Source of the DNA: Flavobacterium anhuiense
Lineage (GTDB): Bacteria; Bacteroidota; Bacteroidia; Flavobacteriales; Flavobacteriaceae
Reading direction: 5' to 3'
Assembly: GCF_900101855.1 (NCBI RefSeq)
Contig: NZ_FMVC01000001.1
Span: forward strand, 922,911-986,910
Length of the DNA stretch: 64,000 nucleotides
Position numbers and translations under genes: made by a program. Position 1 is the stretch's first letter. Each line of letters starts with the position of its first letter. The notes under the pieces are model-generated. The model ran no database searches, had not been told where the DNA came from, and saw only the letters and a list, made by a program, of their open reading frames with translations. Positions 1 to 10,004 of the stretch are shown piece after piece.

Positions 1-2640
1 TTAGGAGCAACCACAGCGGTATGTACAAGTTCAAGCGCACAGAATACTCCATTGCCTTATACAGCGGTTACAAATTCGCCAACTACATACAGTATTATTT
101 GGAATGCCAGTCCAACGAATGCTTTTGTCGCAGTTACAAATGCATCTCTGCCTGCAAGCCCGATTAGTATTGCAATACCTGCTAATACAGCTGCTGGAAC
201 ATATACGGGGACATTAACGGTAAGAAATGCAAATGGATGTGTATCGACAGCAAGTAATTTTACGGTTACAGTAAGCGGACCTCCAACTATTACATTAACC
301 GGGACAACGCCAGTCTGTTTTAATGCATCAGCCCAAACGGCCAATCTGAATTATACTGCGACAACAAACTCTCCCAATACGTATAGCATCACTTGGAATT
401 CCAGTCCAACGAATAGTTTTGCAGCAGTTACAAATGCCACATTAACCGCTAGTCCAATCAGTATTGCAGTTCCTGCCGGAACTGCTGCTGGAACATATAC
501 GGGAACTATTACTGTGAAAAATGCAGCAGGATGTACTTCTACGGGAACTAATTTTACAGTCACCGTAAATCCATTGCCGACAATATCATTAAGCGCCACT
601 ACGCCAGTATGCATAAGTTCGAGCGCACAGAGTACAACATTGCCTTATACAGCAGTTACAAATGCACCAACTAATTATAGCATCACTTGGAATGCGAGTC
701 CAACAAATACTTTTACAGCAGTTTCAAATGCATCTCTGCCTGCAAGCCCGATTAGTATTGCAATACCTGCCAATACAGCAGCAGGAACGTATACAGGAAC
801 ATTAACGGTAAGCAATGCAAACGGGTGCGTATCGACGGCAACTAATTTTACAGTAACGGTAAACGCATTGCCAACGATTACATTAGGAGCAACCACAGCG
901 GTATGTACAAGTTCAAGCGCACAGAATACTCCATTGCCTTATACAGCGGTTACGAATTCGCCGACAAATTACAGCATCACTTGGAATGCGAGCCCAACTA
1001 ATACTTTTGCGCCAGTTACAAATGCAAGCTTGCCAACAAGCCCGATTAGTATTGCAATACCAGCTAATACAGCTGCTGGGACATATACGGGGACATTAAC
1101 GGTAAGTAATACAAATGGATGCATATCAACGGCAACCAATTTTACCGTTATCGTCAATCCATTACCAGCAATAACATTGGGTGCCACGACCGCGATATGT
1201 GCAAGTTCCAATCCACAGAGTACGACACTTCCATACAGTGCTTCCACAAACTCGCCAACAAATTACAGCATCACTTGGAATGCCAGTCCGACAAATACTT
1301 TTGCACCAGTTACAAATGCAAGCTTGCCTGCAGGTCCTATTACGATTCCAATACCTGCTAATACAGCAGCAGGAATTTATACAGGGGCATTAACGGTAAG
1401 CAATGCAAATGGGTGTGTGTCTACAGCAGCTAATTTTACGGTTACTGTAAACGCGGTGCCAACTATCACACTTGGCACAGTAACACCGGTTTGCTTCAAT
1501 GCTTCAGCTCAAACGGCAAACTTGAGTTATACCGCGACAACAAATTCACCAACGAATTATAGCATCACTTGGAATGCCAGTCCGACAAACAGTTTCTTAG
1601 CAGTTACAAATGCGACGTTAACAACTAGTCCGATTAGTATTGCTGTTCCTGCAGGAACTGCCGCAGGAACTTATACAGGAACATTGACGGTAAGCAATGC
1701 GAGTGGATGCGTATCAACGGCGAATAATTTTACAGTTACTGTGAATCCTTTGCCAACTATAACATTAGGAGCTACTGCATCAGTATGTGAAAGTTCAGTT
1801 ACACAGAGTACGGCATTGCCGTATATAGCAGTTACGAATTCGCCAACAACTTACAGCATCACTTGGAATGCCAGTCCGACAAATAGTTTTGCGACAGTTA
1901 TTGATGAAGCTTTAACAGCGAGTCCAATTACTATTGCAATTCCAGCTGGAACAGCTCCTGGAACTTATACAGGAACGTTAACTGTAATGAATGCAAATGG
2001 CTGTTTGTCTGTAGATAATGTTTTTACAGTAACTATCAATGAGGTTCCAACAATTACAACATCTGGAAATTTGATTTCAATTTGTCAAGATGCATCTGCA
2101 CAAATTGCTTCTTTACCTTATTCTGCTACAACCGGTTCGCCAATAAACTATTCTATAGATTGGGCAGCATTAAATGATCAAGCAACGACCACTTTTTCTT
2201 TTGATTCAGGAGGAGGAAATATTGATAATATTAATGTTCCAGCTGGAACAGCTGCAGGAACTTATACTGGTGTAATGACAATTTCCACATCAAATGGATG
2301 TTTGACAACACAAGCAATTTCTTTGACCATTAATACGCTTCCAACCATTAGTACAGCAGGGGCCTTTGCTTCGGTTTGTCAAAGCCCGTCAGAGCAGACG
2401 ACTAAATTAGCTTATAATGCTACAACTGGATCTCCAACTAGTTATGCGATTGACTGGATTACTTTAACAGACCAAGGTGCTACGCCATTTCCTTTTAGTT
2501 CTGGATCTGGAAATATTATAAATGTGATTGTACCTGCAAATACCGCTTCGGGGACTTATAACGGTATAATGACTATTACAACTTCAAACGGATGTTCAGC
2601 AACTCAAAGCGTTTCTTTAGTTGTAAGCCCACTTCCGATT
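1..2640 (+). repeat. Tandem 294-bp coding repeats
   Basis: Conserved Cys codons fall at 22, 316, 610, 904, 1198, 1492 and 1786, exactly 294 bp apart. Two more diverged units begin at 2083 (after a 297-bp unit) and 2377. Bases 1-70 nearly repeat 883-952, three units away. The array continues upstream of the window, so the total copy number is unknown. Confidence 0.93.
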
Positions 2641-4575
2641 GCGCCTACAGCTTCAGTGACTCAATTCCCAACTTGTATAAATAATACAGGTGTTATTACA
2701 GTCACATCACCTGCATCTGGAACGGGATACACTTACAGTATTGATGGAATAGATTTTAGCAATACTTCTGGGGTATTTACAGGACTTTCTTCTGGAGGGT
2801 ATAATGTACAAGTACGAAATAATGCATCAGGTTGTGAATCAGAAGCAACACCAATCATGATAAATGCTTTTGTCACTAAAGCGTGGAATGGAAGTGTTGA
2901 TGCCAATTGGGGAAATCCAGCAAACTGGACACCAGCAGGCGTTCCTATTGCTTCTGATTGTGTAGATATTCCAGACGTAGGAGTTGATCCAATTATTTCG
3001 GGAACTAATGCCAGCTTTTTTGTCAGCAGATTAACGGTTCAGAACAATGGATCTCTTATTGTGCAGGGTACAAATACAATCACTGTAACAAATGAAGTCA
3101 GTGTACTTGGTAATGGAATTTTAACTTTTGAAAACAATTCAAGTTTAGTTCAAATTAACGATATAGATAATACAGGAAATATTGTCTATAAAAGAAATAC
3201 AACGCCAGTAAGACGTTACGATGTTACGTATTGGTCTTCACCGGTAACTCGTGTGCCAGCTTTTACATTGCATGATTTATCGCCAAATACACTTTGGGAT
3301 AAATATCATAAATTCAATTCTGCGACGGAAAAATGGATACTAATTAGTAATGGAGCAGAAGAAATGGTGAAAGGAAACGGCTACAGTATTAGATCTCCTC
3401 AATTTTATGATTTGAATTCGACTCAAATTTTCGGTGGACAATTTGTGGGGACGCCAAATAACGGAACGATTATTGGTCCGCCAGTTACAGCTGAAAAATT
3501 AGTTTTGCTAGGGAATCCATATCCTTCAGCAATTTATGCGGATCAATTTATTCATGATAATGCAGATCGCCTTTACGGCACATTGTATTTTTGGACACAT
3601 AATAGTCCTCCTACTTTAATTCCAGGCACCAATACCTATACTTATACGGGTAGTGATTTTGCTTATTATAATTTATCGGGACTCACAGAGATAGGAACAA
3701 TGGAGGGAACTGGAGCAACGTCTCCAGGAAATCAAAGCGAACCAGCAGGATATATTGCTGCAGGACAAGGTTTTTTTGCTAAATCCAGAACAGGACAGAA
3801 TCCTGTATATACAAACTCAATGAGAGTGGCTAGTAATAATAGCCAGTTTTTTAAATCTGCAAATACAGCTCTAATTGAAAAACATCGTGTATGGTTAAAT
3901 TTTACAAATACAGAAGGAGCTTTTAAACAATTACTAATCGGATATGTAACGGGAGCAACAAATTCTTTTGATTATAATTATGATGCAGTCACACTGAATG
4001 CAAATCCTTATGTTGATTTTTATAGCATTAATGAAGGGAAAAAATTGGTTATTCAAGGAAGAGCGTTGCCTTTTGTTGTGAGCGATACAATCCCTTTAGG
4101 GTATAAGTCCACTATTCCAGAAGGTAATTTTACAATTGCTATAGATCATACAGATGGAAATTTAAGTAATCAGAATATTTATCTGCAAGACAAAGTAACA
4201 AATACGATTCATAATCTTAAAACAGGAGGTTATACGTTTAGGTCAGCGCCAGGAACTTTTCTGAATCGTTTTGTTTTACGTTATACAAATAGTGATGATG
4301 ATAAAGCGCTTGGAAATGAGGATTTTGAAAATCAAAACCAAAAAATTGTTGTTTCTGTTAAGGATAAAAACATCAAACTGCAATCTATTTCTGAACAGGA
4401 AAATCTTCAAGAAGTCTCTATTTATGATGTAGGCGGTAAATTATTATATCATAAAAAGGAAATTGGAAATAAAGATTGGATTATAAATAATTTTCAATCA
4501 GGACCGCAAATTCTATTTGTTAAGATAACTTTAGAAAATGGAAAAACAGCGTCAAGAAAAATAGTATTCAGATAA
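1..4575 (+). CDS. Giant repeat-containing T9SS-secreted surface protein, 3' part (5' end outside window)
   Basis: The reading frame is open from base 1, so this is the C-terminal 1524 residues of a larger protein. Bases 1 to about 2640 encode nine tandem Ig/PKD-like domains of about 98 residues, each opening with a Cys and containing PxSYxITWNxSPTN-like and AGTYTGTLTV motifs. A SprB-like segment follows (GYTYSIDG...GGYNVQVRN), then a nonrepetitive beta-rich region typical of large flavobacterial adhesins. The last 75 or so residues (SIYDVGGKLLY... ending TASRKIVFR) match a type A T9SS sorting domain, so export by the type IX system and surface attachment or release are expected. Ligand and function are unknown. 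A terminator follows directly. Confidence 0.85.
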   Translation, partial: LGATTAVCTSSSAQNTPLPYTAVTNSPTTYSIIWNASPTNAFVAVTNASLPASPISIAIPANTAAGTYTGTLTVRNANGCVSTASNFTVTVSGPPTITLTGTTPVCFNASAQTANLNYTATTNSPNTYSITWNSSPTNSFAAVTNATLTASPISIAVPAGTAAGTYTGTITVKNAAGCTSTGTNFTVTVNPLPTISLSATTPVCISSSAQSTTLPYTAVTNAPTNYSITWNASPTNTFTAVSNASLPASPISIAIPANTAAGTYTGTLTVSNANGCVSTATNFTVTVNALPTITLGATTAVCTSSSAQNTPLPYTAVTNSPTNYSITWNASPTNTFAPVTNASLPTSPISIAIPANTAAGTYTGTLTVSNTNGCISTATNFTVIVNPLPAITLGATTAICASSNPQSTTLPYSASTNSPTNYSITWNASPTNTFAPVTNASLPAGPITIPIPANTAAGIYTGALTVSNANGCVSTAANFTVTVNAVPTITLGTVTPVCFNASAQTANLSYTATTNSPTNYSITWNASPTNSFLAVTNATLTTSPISIAVPAGTAAGTYTGTLTVSNASGCVSTANNFTVTVNPLPTITLGATASVCESSVTQSTALPYIAVTNSPTTYSITWNASPTNSFATVIDEALTASPITIAIPAGTAPGTYTGTLTVMNANGCLSVDNVFTVTINEVPTITTSGNLISICQDASAQIASLPYSATTGSPINYSIDWAALNDQATTTFSFDSGGGNIDNINVPAGTAAGTYTGVMTISTSNGCLTTQAISLTINTLPTISTAGAFASVCQSPSEQTTKLAYNATTGSPTSYAIDWITLTDQGATPFPFSSGSGNIINVIVPANTASGTYNGIMTITTSNGCSATQSVSLVVSPLPIAPTASVTQFPTCINNTGVITVTSPASGTGYTYSIDGIDFSNTSGVFTGLSSGGYNVQVRNNASGCESEATPIMINAFVTKAWNGSVDANWGNPANWTPAGVPIASDCVDIPDVGVDPIISGTNASFFVSRLTVQNNGSLIVQGTNTITVTNEVSVLGNGILTFENNSSLVQINDIDNTGNIVYKRNTTPVRRYDVTYWSSPVTRVPAFTLHDLSPNTLWDKYHKFNSATEKWILISNGAEEMVKGNGYSIRSPQFYDLNSTQIFGGQFVGTPNNGTIIGPPVTAEKLVLLGNPYPSAIYADQFIHDNADRLYGTLYFWTHNSPPTLIPGTNTYTYTGSDFAYYNLSGLTEIGTMEGTGATSPGNQSEPAGYIAAGQGFFAKSRTGQNPVYTNSMRVASNNSQFFKSANTALIEKHRVWLNFTNTEGAFKQLLIGYVTGATNSFDYNYDAVTLNANPYVDFYSINEGKKLVIQGRALPFVVSDTIPLGYKSTIPEGNFTIAIDHTDGNLSNQNIYLQDKVTNTIHNLKTGGYTFRSAPGTFLNRFVLRYTNSDDDKALGNEDFENQNQKIVVSVKDKNIKLQSISEQENLQEVSIYDVGGKLLYHKKEIGNKDWIINNFQSGPQILFVKITLENGKTASRKIVFR

Positions 4576-4580
4576 AAATA

Positions 4581-4619
4581 AAAAGCGGTTGAGTCTTTAA
4601 ATTCTCAACCGCTTTTTTA
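4581..4619. terminator. Bidirectional terminator between convergent genes
   Basis: AAAAGCGGTTGAG pairs with CTCAACCGCTTTT around a 10-nt loop, with A and T tracts on the two sides. It serves the adhesin on + and the cupin-like gene on -. Confidence 0.85.
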
Positions 4620-5486
4620 TTAAAGGGTACGCTGTAAATTCTGATGCGTGTCTTTAAGAGCCCTTTCGTTTTTATAGTCAATCCATTTTTGACCTTGAAT
4701 TTTTCGCATCATAATATCAAAGTGACGCATAATAAAAACATTATAAGCCGCTTTGGATAAATTGACAATGTTTTTTGGAAAGGAGCGAAGGCTCATCGAA
4801 AATCCTGGCGTTAGATATTTCATATAGTGCCAATATCCTTCGGGCATATAGAGCATCTCGCCATGTTTAAGATTTGTGATATAACCTTCGACATTTTTAA
4901 GCGCTGGAAATTTTTCGTAATCCGGATTATCAAAGTCAATGTCTTCTCTTGAAATTAACGCATGAGGCACTTTATACATAAATTTCGATTGGCTTGGAGC
5001 AAAAATCATACATTGCTTTTCCCCGTGAAAATGGAAATGAAGGATGTTTGAATAGTCAATATCATAATGCATAAAAACTCTCGAATTTTCGCCTCCGAAA
5101 AATAGCATCGGCATTTGCTTTACTAATTTTAAGCCTATATCAGGCCATAAGAAGTCGTTTTTTAATGAAGGAACTTCTTTCATTAGATTGTAAAGAAAAA
5201 TACGGTAATTAGTAGGCTTTTCTTCCAATAAGTCGATATAATCACTCATTTTCATTGTAGTATGCGCTTCATTAAAACCATCTTCGTGATTTACAGGTCT
5301 GTCATCATACAAAGGAACTACCGAATCTCCTGCGATTTCTTTAATATAAGATAATCTCCATTTGTTATAAGCTGGCCAATCTTCGGTCAATTCTTCGATA
5401 ACAACAGGAATTTGTTTTTTTACATATTGGGAAACAAAATCTTCTTTTGAGATTTTTTTAACCCTTTCAATTTGTTTTAACTTCAT
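4620..5486 (-). CDS. Cupin-like (JmjC/cupin_8) Fe(II)/2-oxoglutarate-type oxygenase
   Basis: This 288-aa protein matches the cupin_8 / JmjC-like hydroxylase family. The N-terminal third (residues 1-90) resembles the usual DWPAYNKW-type start of these proteins. The core has an HxD pair in VFMHYDIDYSN and a distal His in MPEGYWHYMKY, giving an apparently complete HxD...H iron triad, plus FHFHGEKQ and GEMLYMP strands. Family members hydroxylate proteins or act on unknown substrates, and the substrate here cannot be read from sequence. It stands alone, convergent to the adhesin. A minus-strand terminator lies just upstream, so it is probably transcribed separately from the membrane protein gene. 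Confidence 0.75.
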   Translation of the reverse strand: MKLKQIERVKKISKEDFVSQYVKKQIPVVIEELTEDWPAYNKWRLSYIKEIAGDSVVPLYDDRPVNHEDGFNEAHTTMKMSDYIDLLEEKPTNYRIFLYNLMKEVPSLKNDFLWPDIGLKLVKQMPMLFFGGENSRVFMHYDIDYSNILHFHFHGEKQCMIFAPSQSKFMYKVPHALISREDIDFDNPDYEKFPALKNVEGYITNLKHGEMLYMPEGYWHYMKYLTPGFSMSLRSFPKNIVNLSKAAYNVFIMRHFDIMMRKIQGQKWIDYKNERALKDTHQNLQRTL

Positions 5487-5498
5487 TTTTCAAATAAA

Positions 5499-5533
5499 AA
5501 AATTGCTTATAACTCTCTGCTATAAGCAATTTA
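5499..5533 (-). terminator. Terminator for the 5649-6086 gene
   Basis: AAATTGCTTATA pairs with TATAAGCAATTT. On the minus strand the stem is followed by a T-rich run. It lies about 115 nt past the membrane-protein stop and just before the cupin-like start. Confidence 0.65.
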
Positions 5534-5648
5534 AAAATATTTCTTGAGATTTAAGATCTCTTTTGGCTAAATTTTTTGATTTGATCGATACACAAAAAGT
5601 GCATTTAAAAAGGTATGCCGTTAAAATTTGGTTGCAATAAATTAAAAA

Positions 5649-6086
5649 TTAATCTGCTGCGTATTTGTTATTCCAATACAGCATCATCATTAAAGTTACT
5701 ATTACAGAAGAAGCGATTCCTTCAAATAATAAGCAGATACAGTAAGTTGGCACTGATGGATTTCCTCCGAACATAAATGTCTCGGATAAAGTTCTGACGT
5801 AGGCATCTCCACCTCGGGCGTAACTATAAACCAATAAGCCAAAAATACTTAGTGCGACACCAACTACAGAAGTAGCCATCGCAGAAACAGCATTAGAAAC
5901 AAAGTTGGTTTCCCCTTCATGAAGATTCATCTGCATTGTCCTGTTAACACCGTAGAATATAAAGAAAACGTTAAGTGTTCTCAAATAAAACAAATCTGCT
6001 AAACCTAGTACATTCATTAATAAAAAATAAATGCCAATTCCGAGGAAAATCAAAAACCCGTTGGTAATTTCTTTAGGTAATTTCAT
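5649..6086 (-). CDS. Small multipass membrane protein of unknown function
   Basis: A 145-aa protein with four probable membrane segments, at about residues 9-28, 33-48, 68-90 and 112-136. The loops are short and the middle carries an EGETNF segment. No enzymatic motif is visible and I do not recognise the family with certainty. It looks like a conserved flavobacterial inner-membrane protein. It is preceded by ribF on the same strand (98-bp gap) and followed by its own terminator. Confidence 0.6.
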   Translation of the reverse strand: MKLPKEITNGFLIFLGIGIYFLLMNVLGLADLFYLRTLNVFFIFYGVNRTMQMNLHEGETNFVSNAVSAMATSVVGVALSIFGLLVYSYARGGDAYVRTLSETFMFGGNPSVPTYCICLLFEGIASSVIVTLMMMLYWNNKYAAD

Positions 6087-6184
6087 AGTGGTTATTTTTT
6101 AGAAGTTAATAGTAAATATTTGAAAAACAGTGTTCTATCAAATTTACTAAAAAAATAACTACGATGATTTAAAAACGGTAAAAA

Positions 6185-7132
6185 CTATGCAGTCTGATCC
6201 TTTAATGAAGAGTTTATAAAAGCCAGAGAATTGATTTTATCTAGATCAAGTTGCGCTTTCAAGGCATCTACTGAGCTAAATTTTTGCTCTTCGCGAATAT
6301 AATGCAATAAAGAAACCTCAATGTTCTGATCGTAAATGTCTTTGTCAAAGTTAAACAAATGAACTTCAATAGTCTGTTTTTCGCCATTGACCGTCGGATT
6401 AAAACCAATATTCATCATGCCGAAAACAGTTTCATTGTTTACAACAGCTCTCACAACATAAACACCAATTTTTGGTATTAGTTTATAATCTTCTTCAATA
6501 TGGATATTTGCAGTAGGAAAACCAATGGTACGTCCAAGCTGTTTTCCTTTTACAATGGTTCCGTTCAAGAAATAGCTATAACCTAAATATTCATTGGCCA
6601 AAGTCATGTTGCCTTCATTTAAAGCTTTTCTGATTTTGGTTGAACTAACTGAAACATCTTGGATTTCTTCGGCTGAAATTTGCTCTACCTCAAATCCATA
6701 TTCGATTCCAAAAGCAATTAGATCATCAATATTTGCCGTTCTATTGCGGCCAAAACGATGATCATGTCCAATAATAATTTTTTGAATCTGAAATTTCTCT
6801 ACTAAAATGGTACGAACGAATTCCTCAGCGGTTAATCTTGAAAAACTTTCGTTAAAAGGATGAACAACTAGATTTTCTATTCCAGTTGCTTCCAAAAGTT
6901 TTATTTTTTCATCAATGGTATTAAGTAATCTTATTTCAGACTTTTCCTGAAGAACCATTCTTGGGTGCGGAAAAAAGGTCAGAACTAGGCTTTCATATTT
7001 TCCATTTTCAGTATTCTTAGTAATTCGTTCCAGAATTTTTTTATGACCAATATGCACGCCATCAAAGGTACCAAGAGTTAAAATTGTTTTCTTGGTTGAC
7101 TGAAAATCGTTTATAGAATGAAAGAGCTTCAA
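6185..7132 (-). CDS. ribF: Bifunctional riboflavin kinase / FAD synthetase
   Basis: Converts riboflavin to FMN and then FAD in the cytoplasm. The N-terminal FAD-synthetase domain (about residues 1-170) has the nucleotidyltransferase signature LGTFDGVHIGHKKIL near residue 20, GHDHRFGRN near 125, and SSTKIRKAL. The C-terminal riboflavin-kinase domain (about 185-305) has GRTIGFPTANI, including the PTAN metal/ATP motif, and ends with a YDQNIEVSLLHYIREEQKF-like strand. The 315-aa length is normal for bacterial RibF. No FMN riboswitch was seen upstream. Confidence 0.95.
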   Translation of the reverse strand: MKLFHSINDFQSTKKTILTLGTFDGVHIGHKKILERITKNTENGKYESLVLTFFPHPRMVLQEKSEIRLLNTIDEKIKLLEATGIENLVVHPFNESFSRLTAEEFVRTILVEKFQIQKIIIGHDHRFGRNRTANIDDLIAFGIEYGFEVEQISAEEIQDVSVSSTKIRKALNEGNMTLANEYLGYSYFLNGTIVKGKQLGRTIGFPTANIHIEEDYKLIPKIGVYVVRAVVNNETVFGMMNIGFNPTVNGEKQTIEVHLFNFDKDIYDQNIEVSLLHYIREEQKFSSVDALKAQLDLDKINSLAFINSSLKDQTA

Positions 7133-7299
7133 AACAAATTATTTAAGATGCTGCAAATTTATACTATTCTCTTTTAAATTTAATACAATGCCAAATCGAT
7201 TTTTAACAGATAATATATCTTTTTGTAAAAATATGCCGACTCGTCGATTAAAAAAACAATAATTGTCGTGTAGATAATATAATTTCAAATTAATTAAAG

Positions 7300-7307
7300 T
7301 AATTTTG
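7300..7307 (+). promoter_or_regulatory. Candidate -7 box (TAATTTTG) for the metallopeptidase gene
   Basis: This matches the Bacteroidota -7 consensus TAnnTTTG, 20 nt before the ATG. No clear -33 TTG at 17-19 nt. Confidence 0.4.
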
Positions 7308-7326
7308 ATTATTATATTTTAATAGT

Positions 7327-9987
7327 ATGAAAAAACAACTACTTTGTATACTTTTAATTTTCTGTTCTGTAGCAATTAAAGCACAAGACGTTTTATGGCA
7401 GAAAGTAACTAATTCATCGCTTTCACGAAGAGCCGATGGCACAAGTTCCAATAAATTATACTATAAATTAAATACAAGTCTTCTCAGTTCAAAGTTAGCT
7501 TCGGCATCCAATAAAACAGCAAAAAACACAACGTCAGAAATCACTATTCCGAATACTGATGGCATTTTGGAACGTTTTTCTATTTGGGAATCTTCTAATT
7601 TTAATCCGGAATTACAAGCAAAATATCCAGAAATCAGATCTTATGAAGGTCGAGGAATAGATGATAAAAATGCTAAAATACATTTTAGTGTTGCTCCAAT
7701 TGGCGTACAGACCATGGTTTTTAGAACAGCAAAACCAACTGAATATATTGAGCAAAACCCAGAAAATAAATCTGAATATGTTTTGTTTAAATCGACAGAC
7801 AACGCAACATCAAAAATGTTGTTGGACTGTAAAACAACCAATTTTGTTTCTGTCAATAAAACCGCAAAAACAGCTTCTAATGCCAAACAATTTAAAACAC
7901 TTCGATTGGCATTATCTTGTACAGGGGAATACACAGCTTATTTTGGCGGAACAAAAGCAGGAGCTTTAGCCGGAATCAATGCCACTTTAACTCGAGTAAA
8001 TGGTATTTTTAATCGAGATCTTGCTGTACAATTAATTTTAATTGCAAACAATGATGCTGTTATTTATACAGATGCTTCTACAGATCCTTACTCGATTGCA
8101 TCGGTAGGTGCAGCAGATGGTGGGCCTTGGGCTAAGGAAGTGCAGACCACATTAACCAATGTTATAGGTGAGGCCAATTATGACATAGGTCATTTATTTG
8201 GAGCTTCTGGCGGAGGAGGAAATGCGGGGTGTATAGGTTGTATATGTGATAGTCCAACTCCAAGCCAACCAATAGGAAAAGGTAGTGCGTTTACATCTCC
8301 AGCAGATGCAAAACCGCAAGGTGATAATTTTGATATAGATTTTGTGGCACACGAAATGGGACATCAGCTTGGAGGCACACATACTTTTTCTTTCCAAAAT
8401 GAAGGTTATGGAGCATGTTATGAACCTGGAAGCGGTTCAACTATTATGGGATATGCAGGTGTAACACAAGGTTATAATATACAAGATCATTCAGATGATT
8501 ATTTTTCTTACGCCAGTATTAGCCAAATACAGAATAATCTAGCAGGAAAAACTTGTCCCGTGTCTATACCTATAACTGATAATAATCCGCCTGTAATAAA
8601 TGCAGGATTAGATTATACGATTCCAATCAATACGCCATTTATTTTAACAGGAACAGGTTCAGATCCTGAAGGAAATTCAATAACGTATACATGGGAGCAA
8701 TTTGATAGTGCAACAACAGCTTTTGCTGGTAATAGTTTTGCCTCTGCAACAAAACCAGATGGACCAATGTTTAGGTCTTTTTCTCCGACAGCATCACCAG
8801 TTCGCTACATGCCAGCTTTAAGTTCTGTATTAAATAATCAGTTAACGACAACTTGGGAGTCTGTTTCTTCTATTGCAAAGACAATGAATTTTACTTTGAC
8901 AGGAAGAGACAATGCGGCAGCAGGAAAAGGACAGACAAATACAGATGCAATGGTTGTGACTGTCAGTGCAGCGGCTGGACCATTTGCAGTAACTTCACAA
9001 GCTGATGATAATCTCGGGTGGGCAAAGGGGTCTGCACAAACAATTAATTGGAGTGTAAATAACACTAATACACTACCAGGTTCGTCAAATGTAAATATCA
9101 AATTATCAGTAGATGGCGGATTAACATTTCCAATAATCTTAGCTGCTAATACTCCAAATGATGGTTCTGAAACGATATTGGTTCCAGAAATTGACGCTTC
9201 TACAAATTGCAGACTTTTGGTAGAGCCAGTTGGCAATATTTATTATGCTATAAATTCCAAACCATTTGCTTTAGGATATAAGGTTTCGACCTCTTGCGCG
9301 TCATATAATTTTGGTGGTGGTTATTCAACAGGCGATAATGTAAATGTGAATAAAACAGTTTCTGTGCCTACTTCATCAGGGTCAGTCTCAGATGTCAATG
9401 TTTCAGTAAATGTAACGCATGCGAGATTTTCAGATTTGACTATGCAAATCATAAGCCCGAGCGGCACAGTGGTGACTTTGTTTAATAAAAACTGCGGAAG
9501 TACAAATTCAACTTTTGCTTTGCAGTTTGATGACAGCGGAGCTGCTTTGAACTGTAATACAACTACTAGCCAGATTGTGATCCCTTCAACTGCTCTAAGT
9601 GCTTTTAATGGGGAAAATCCACAAGGAAATTGGACTTTTAGAGTTCTTGATGATACTGTGGGAGCTCTTGGAACAATAAATTCTGCGTCAGTAAATATCT
9701 GTTCTAAAACCTATACATTAGGAAATGACGATTTTGAGAATGCTGATTTCGTTGCATACCCAAATCCAAACAAAGGAACTTTTACAGTTCAATTTGATAG
9801 AGATTCGGTGAGCGAGATTAAAGTTTACGTAAATGATATTAATGGAAAATATGTTTACAATAGAACTTTTCAAGGTTCAGGATATTTTATTCAAGATATT
9901 CAGTTGCCAGATGTGCCTTCGGGTCTTTATTTTGTAACGGTTACTGACGGTAACAGAAAAGAAGTGAAAAAAATATTGGTGAATTAA
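7327..9987 (+). CDS. Secreted reprolysin-like zinc metallopeptidase with P-domain and T9SS sorting domain
   Basis: An 886-aa exported protease. It has a signal peptide (MKKQLLCILLIFCSVAIKA), a propeptide-like region to about residue 190, and an M12B-type catalytic domain with the extended zinc motif HEMGHQLGGTH at residues 342-352. His342, Glu343, His346 and His352 are all present, and a later IMGYAG supplies the Met-turn. Ig-like domains follow (about 420-650). A proprotein-convertase P/Homo-B-like domain lies at about 655-795, including a GNWTFRVLDD strand. A T9SS type A sorting domain ends the protein (YPNPNKGTFTVQF ... GLYFVTVTDG ... KKILVN). A role in extracellular protein breakdown is expected. 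Convergent with the comF-like gene. Confidence 0.9.
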   Translation: MKKQLLCILLIFCSVAIKAQDVLWQKVTNSSLSRRADGTSSNKLYYKLNTSLLSSKLASASNKTAKNTTSEITIPNTDGILERFSIWESSNFNPELQAKYPEIRSYEGRGIDDKNAKIHFSVAPIGVQTMVFRTAKPTEYIEQNPENKSEYVLFKSTDNATSKMLLDCKTTNFVSVNKTAKTASNAKQFKTLRLALSCTGEYTAYFGGTKAGALAGINATLTRVNGIFNRDLAVQLILIANNDAVIYTDASTDPYSIASVGAADGGPWAKEVQTTLTNVIGEANYDIGHLFGASGGGGNAGCIGCICDSPTPSQPIGKGSAFTSPADAKPQGDNFDIDFVAHEMGHQLGGTHTFSFQNEGYGACYEPGSGSTIMGYAGVTQGYNIQDHSDDYFSYASISQIQNNLAGKTCPVSIPITDNNPPVINAGLDYTIPINTPFILTGTGSDPEGNSITYTWEQFDSATTAFAGNSFASATKPDGPMFRSFSPTASPVRYMPALSSVLNNQLTTTWESVSSIAKTMNFTLTGRDNAAAGKGQTNTDAMVVTVSAAAGPFAVTSQADDNLGWAKGSAQTINWSVNNTNTLPGSSNVNIKLSVDGGLTFPIILAANTPNDGSETILVPEIDASTNCRLLVEPVGNIYYAINSKPFALGYKVSTSCASYNFGGGYSTGDNVNVNKTVSVPTSSGSVSDVNVSVNVTHARFSDLTMQIISPSGTVVTLFNKNCGSTNSTFALQFDDSGAALNCNTTTSQIVIPSTALSAFNGENPQGNWTFRVLDDTVGALGTINSASVNICSKTYTLGNDDFENADFVAYPNPNKGTFTVQFDRDSVSEIKVYVNDINGKYVYNRTFQGSGYFIQDIQLPDVPSGLYFVTVTDGNRKEVKKILVN

Positions 9988-10004
9988 TTCTTGAGTTTCA
10001 AAGG

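Noticed and set aside
57..1247. Series of minus-strand ORFs of 70-95 codons with similar sequences
   Set aside because: They repeat every 294 bp opposite the adhesin repeats and are mirror translations of them; the + strand frame has the clear domain and T9SS signals.
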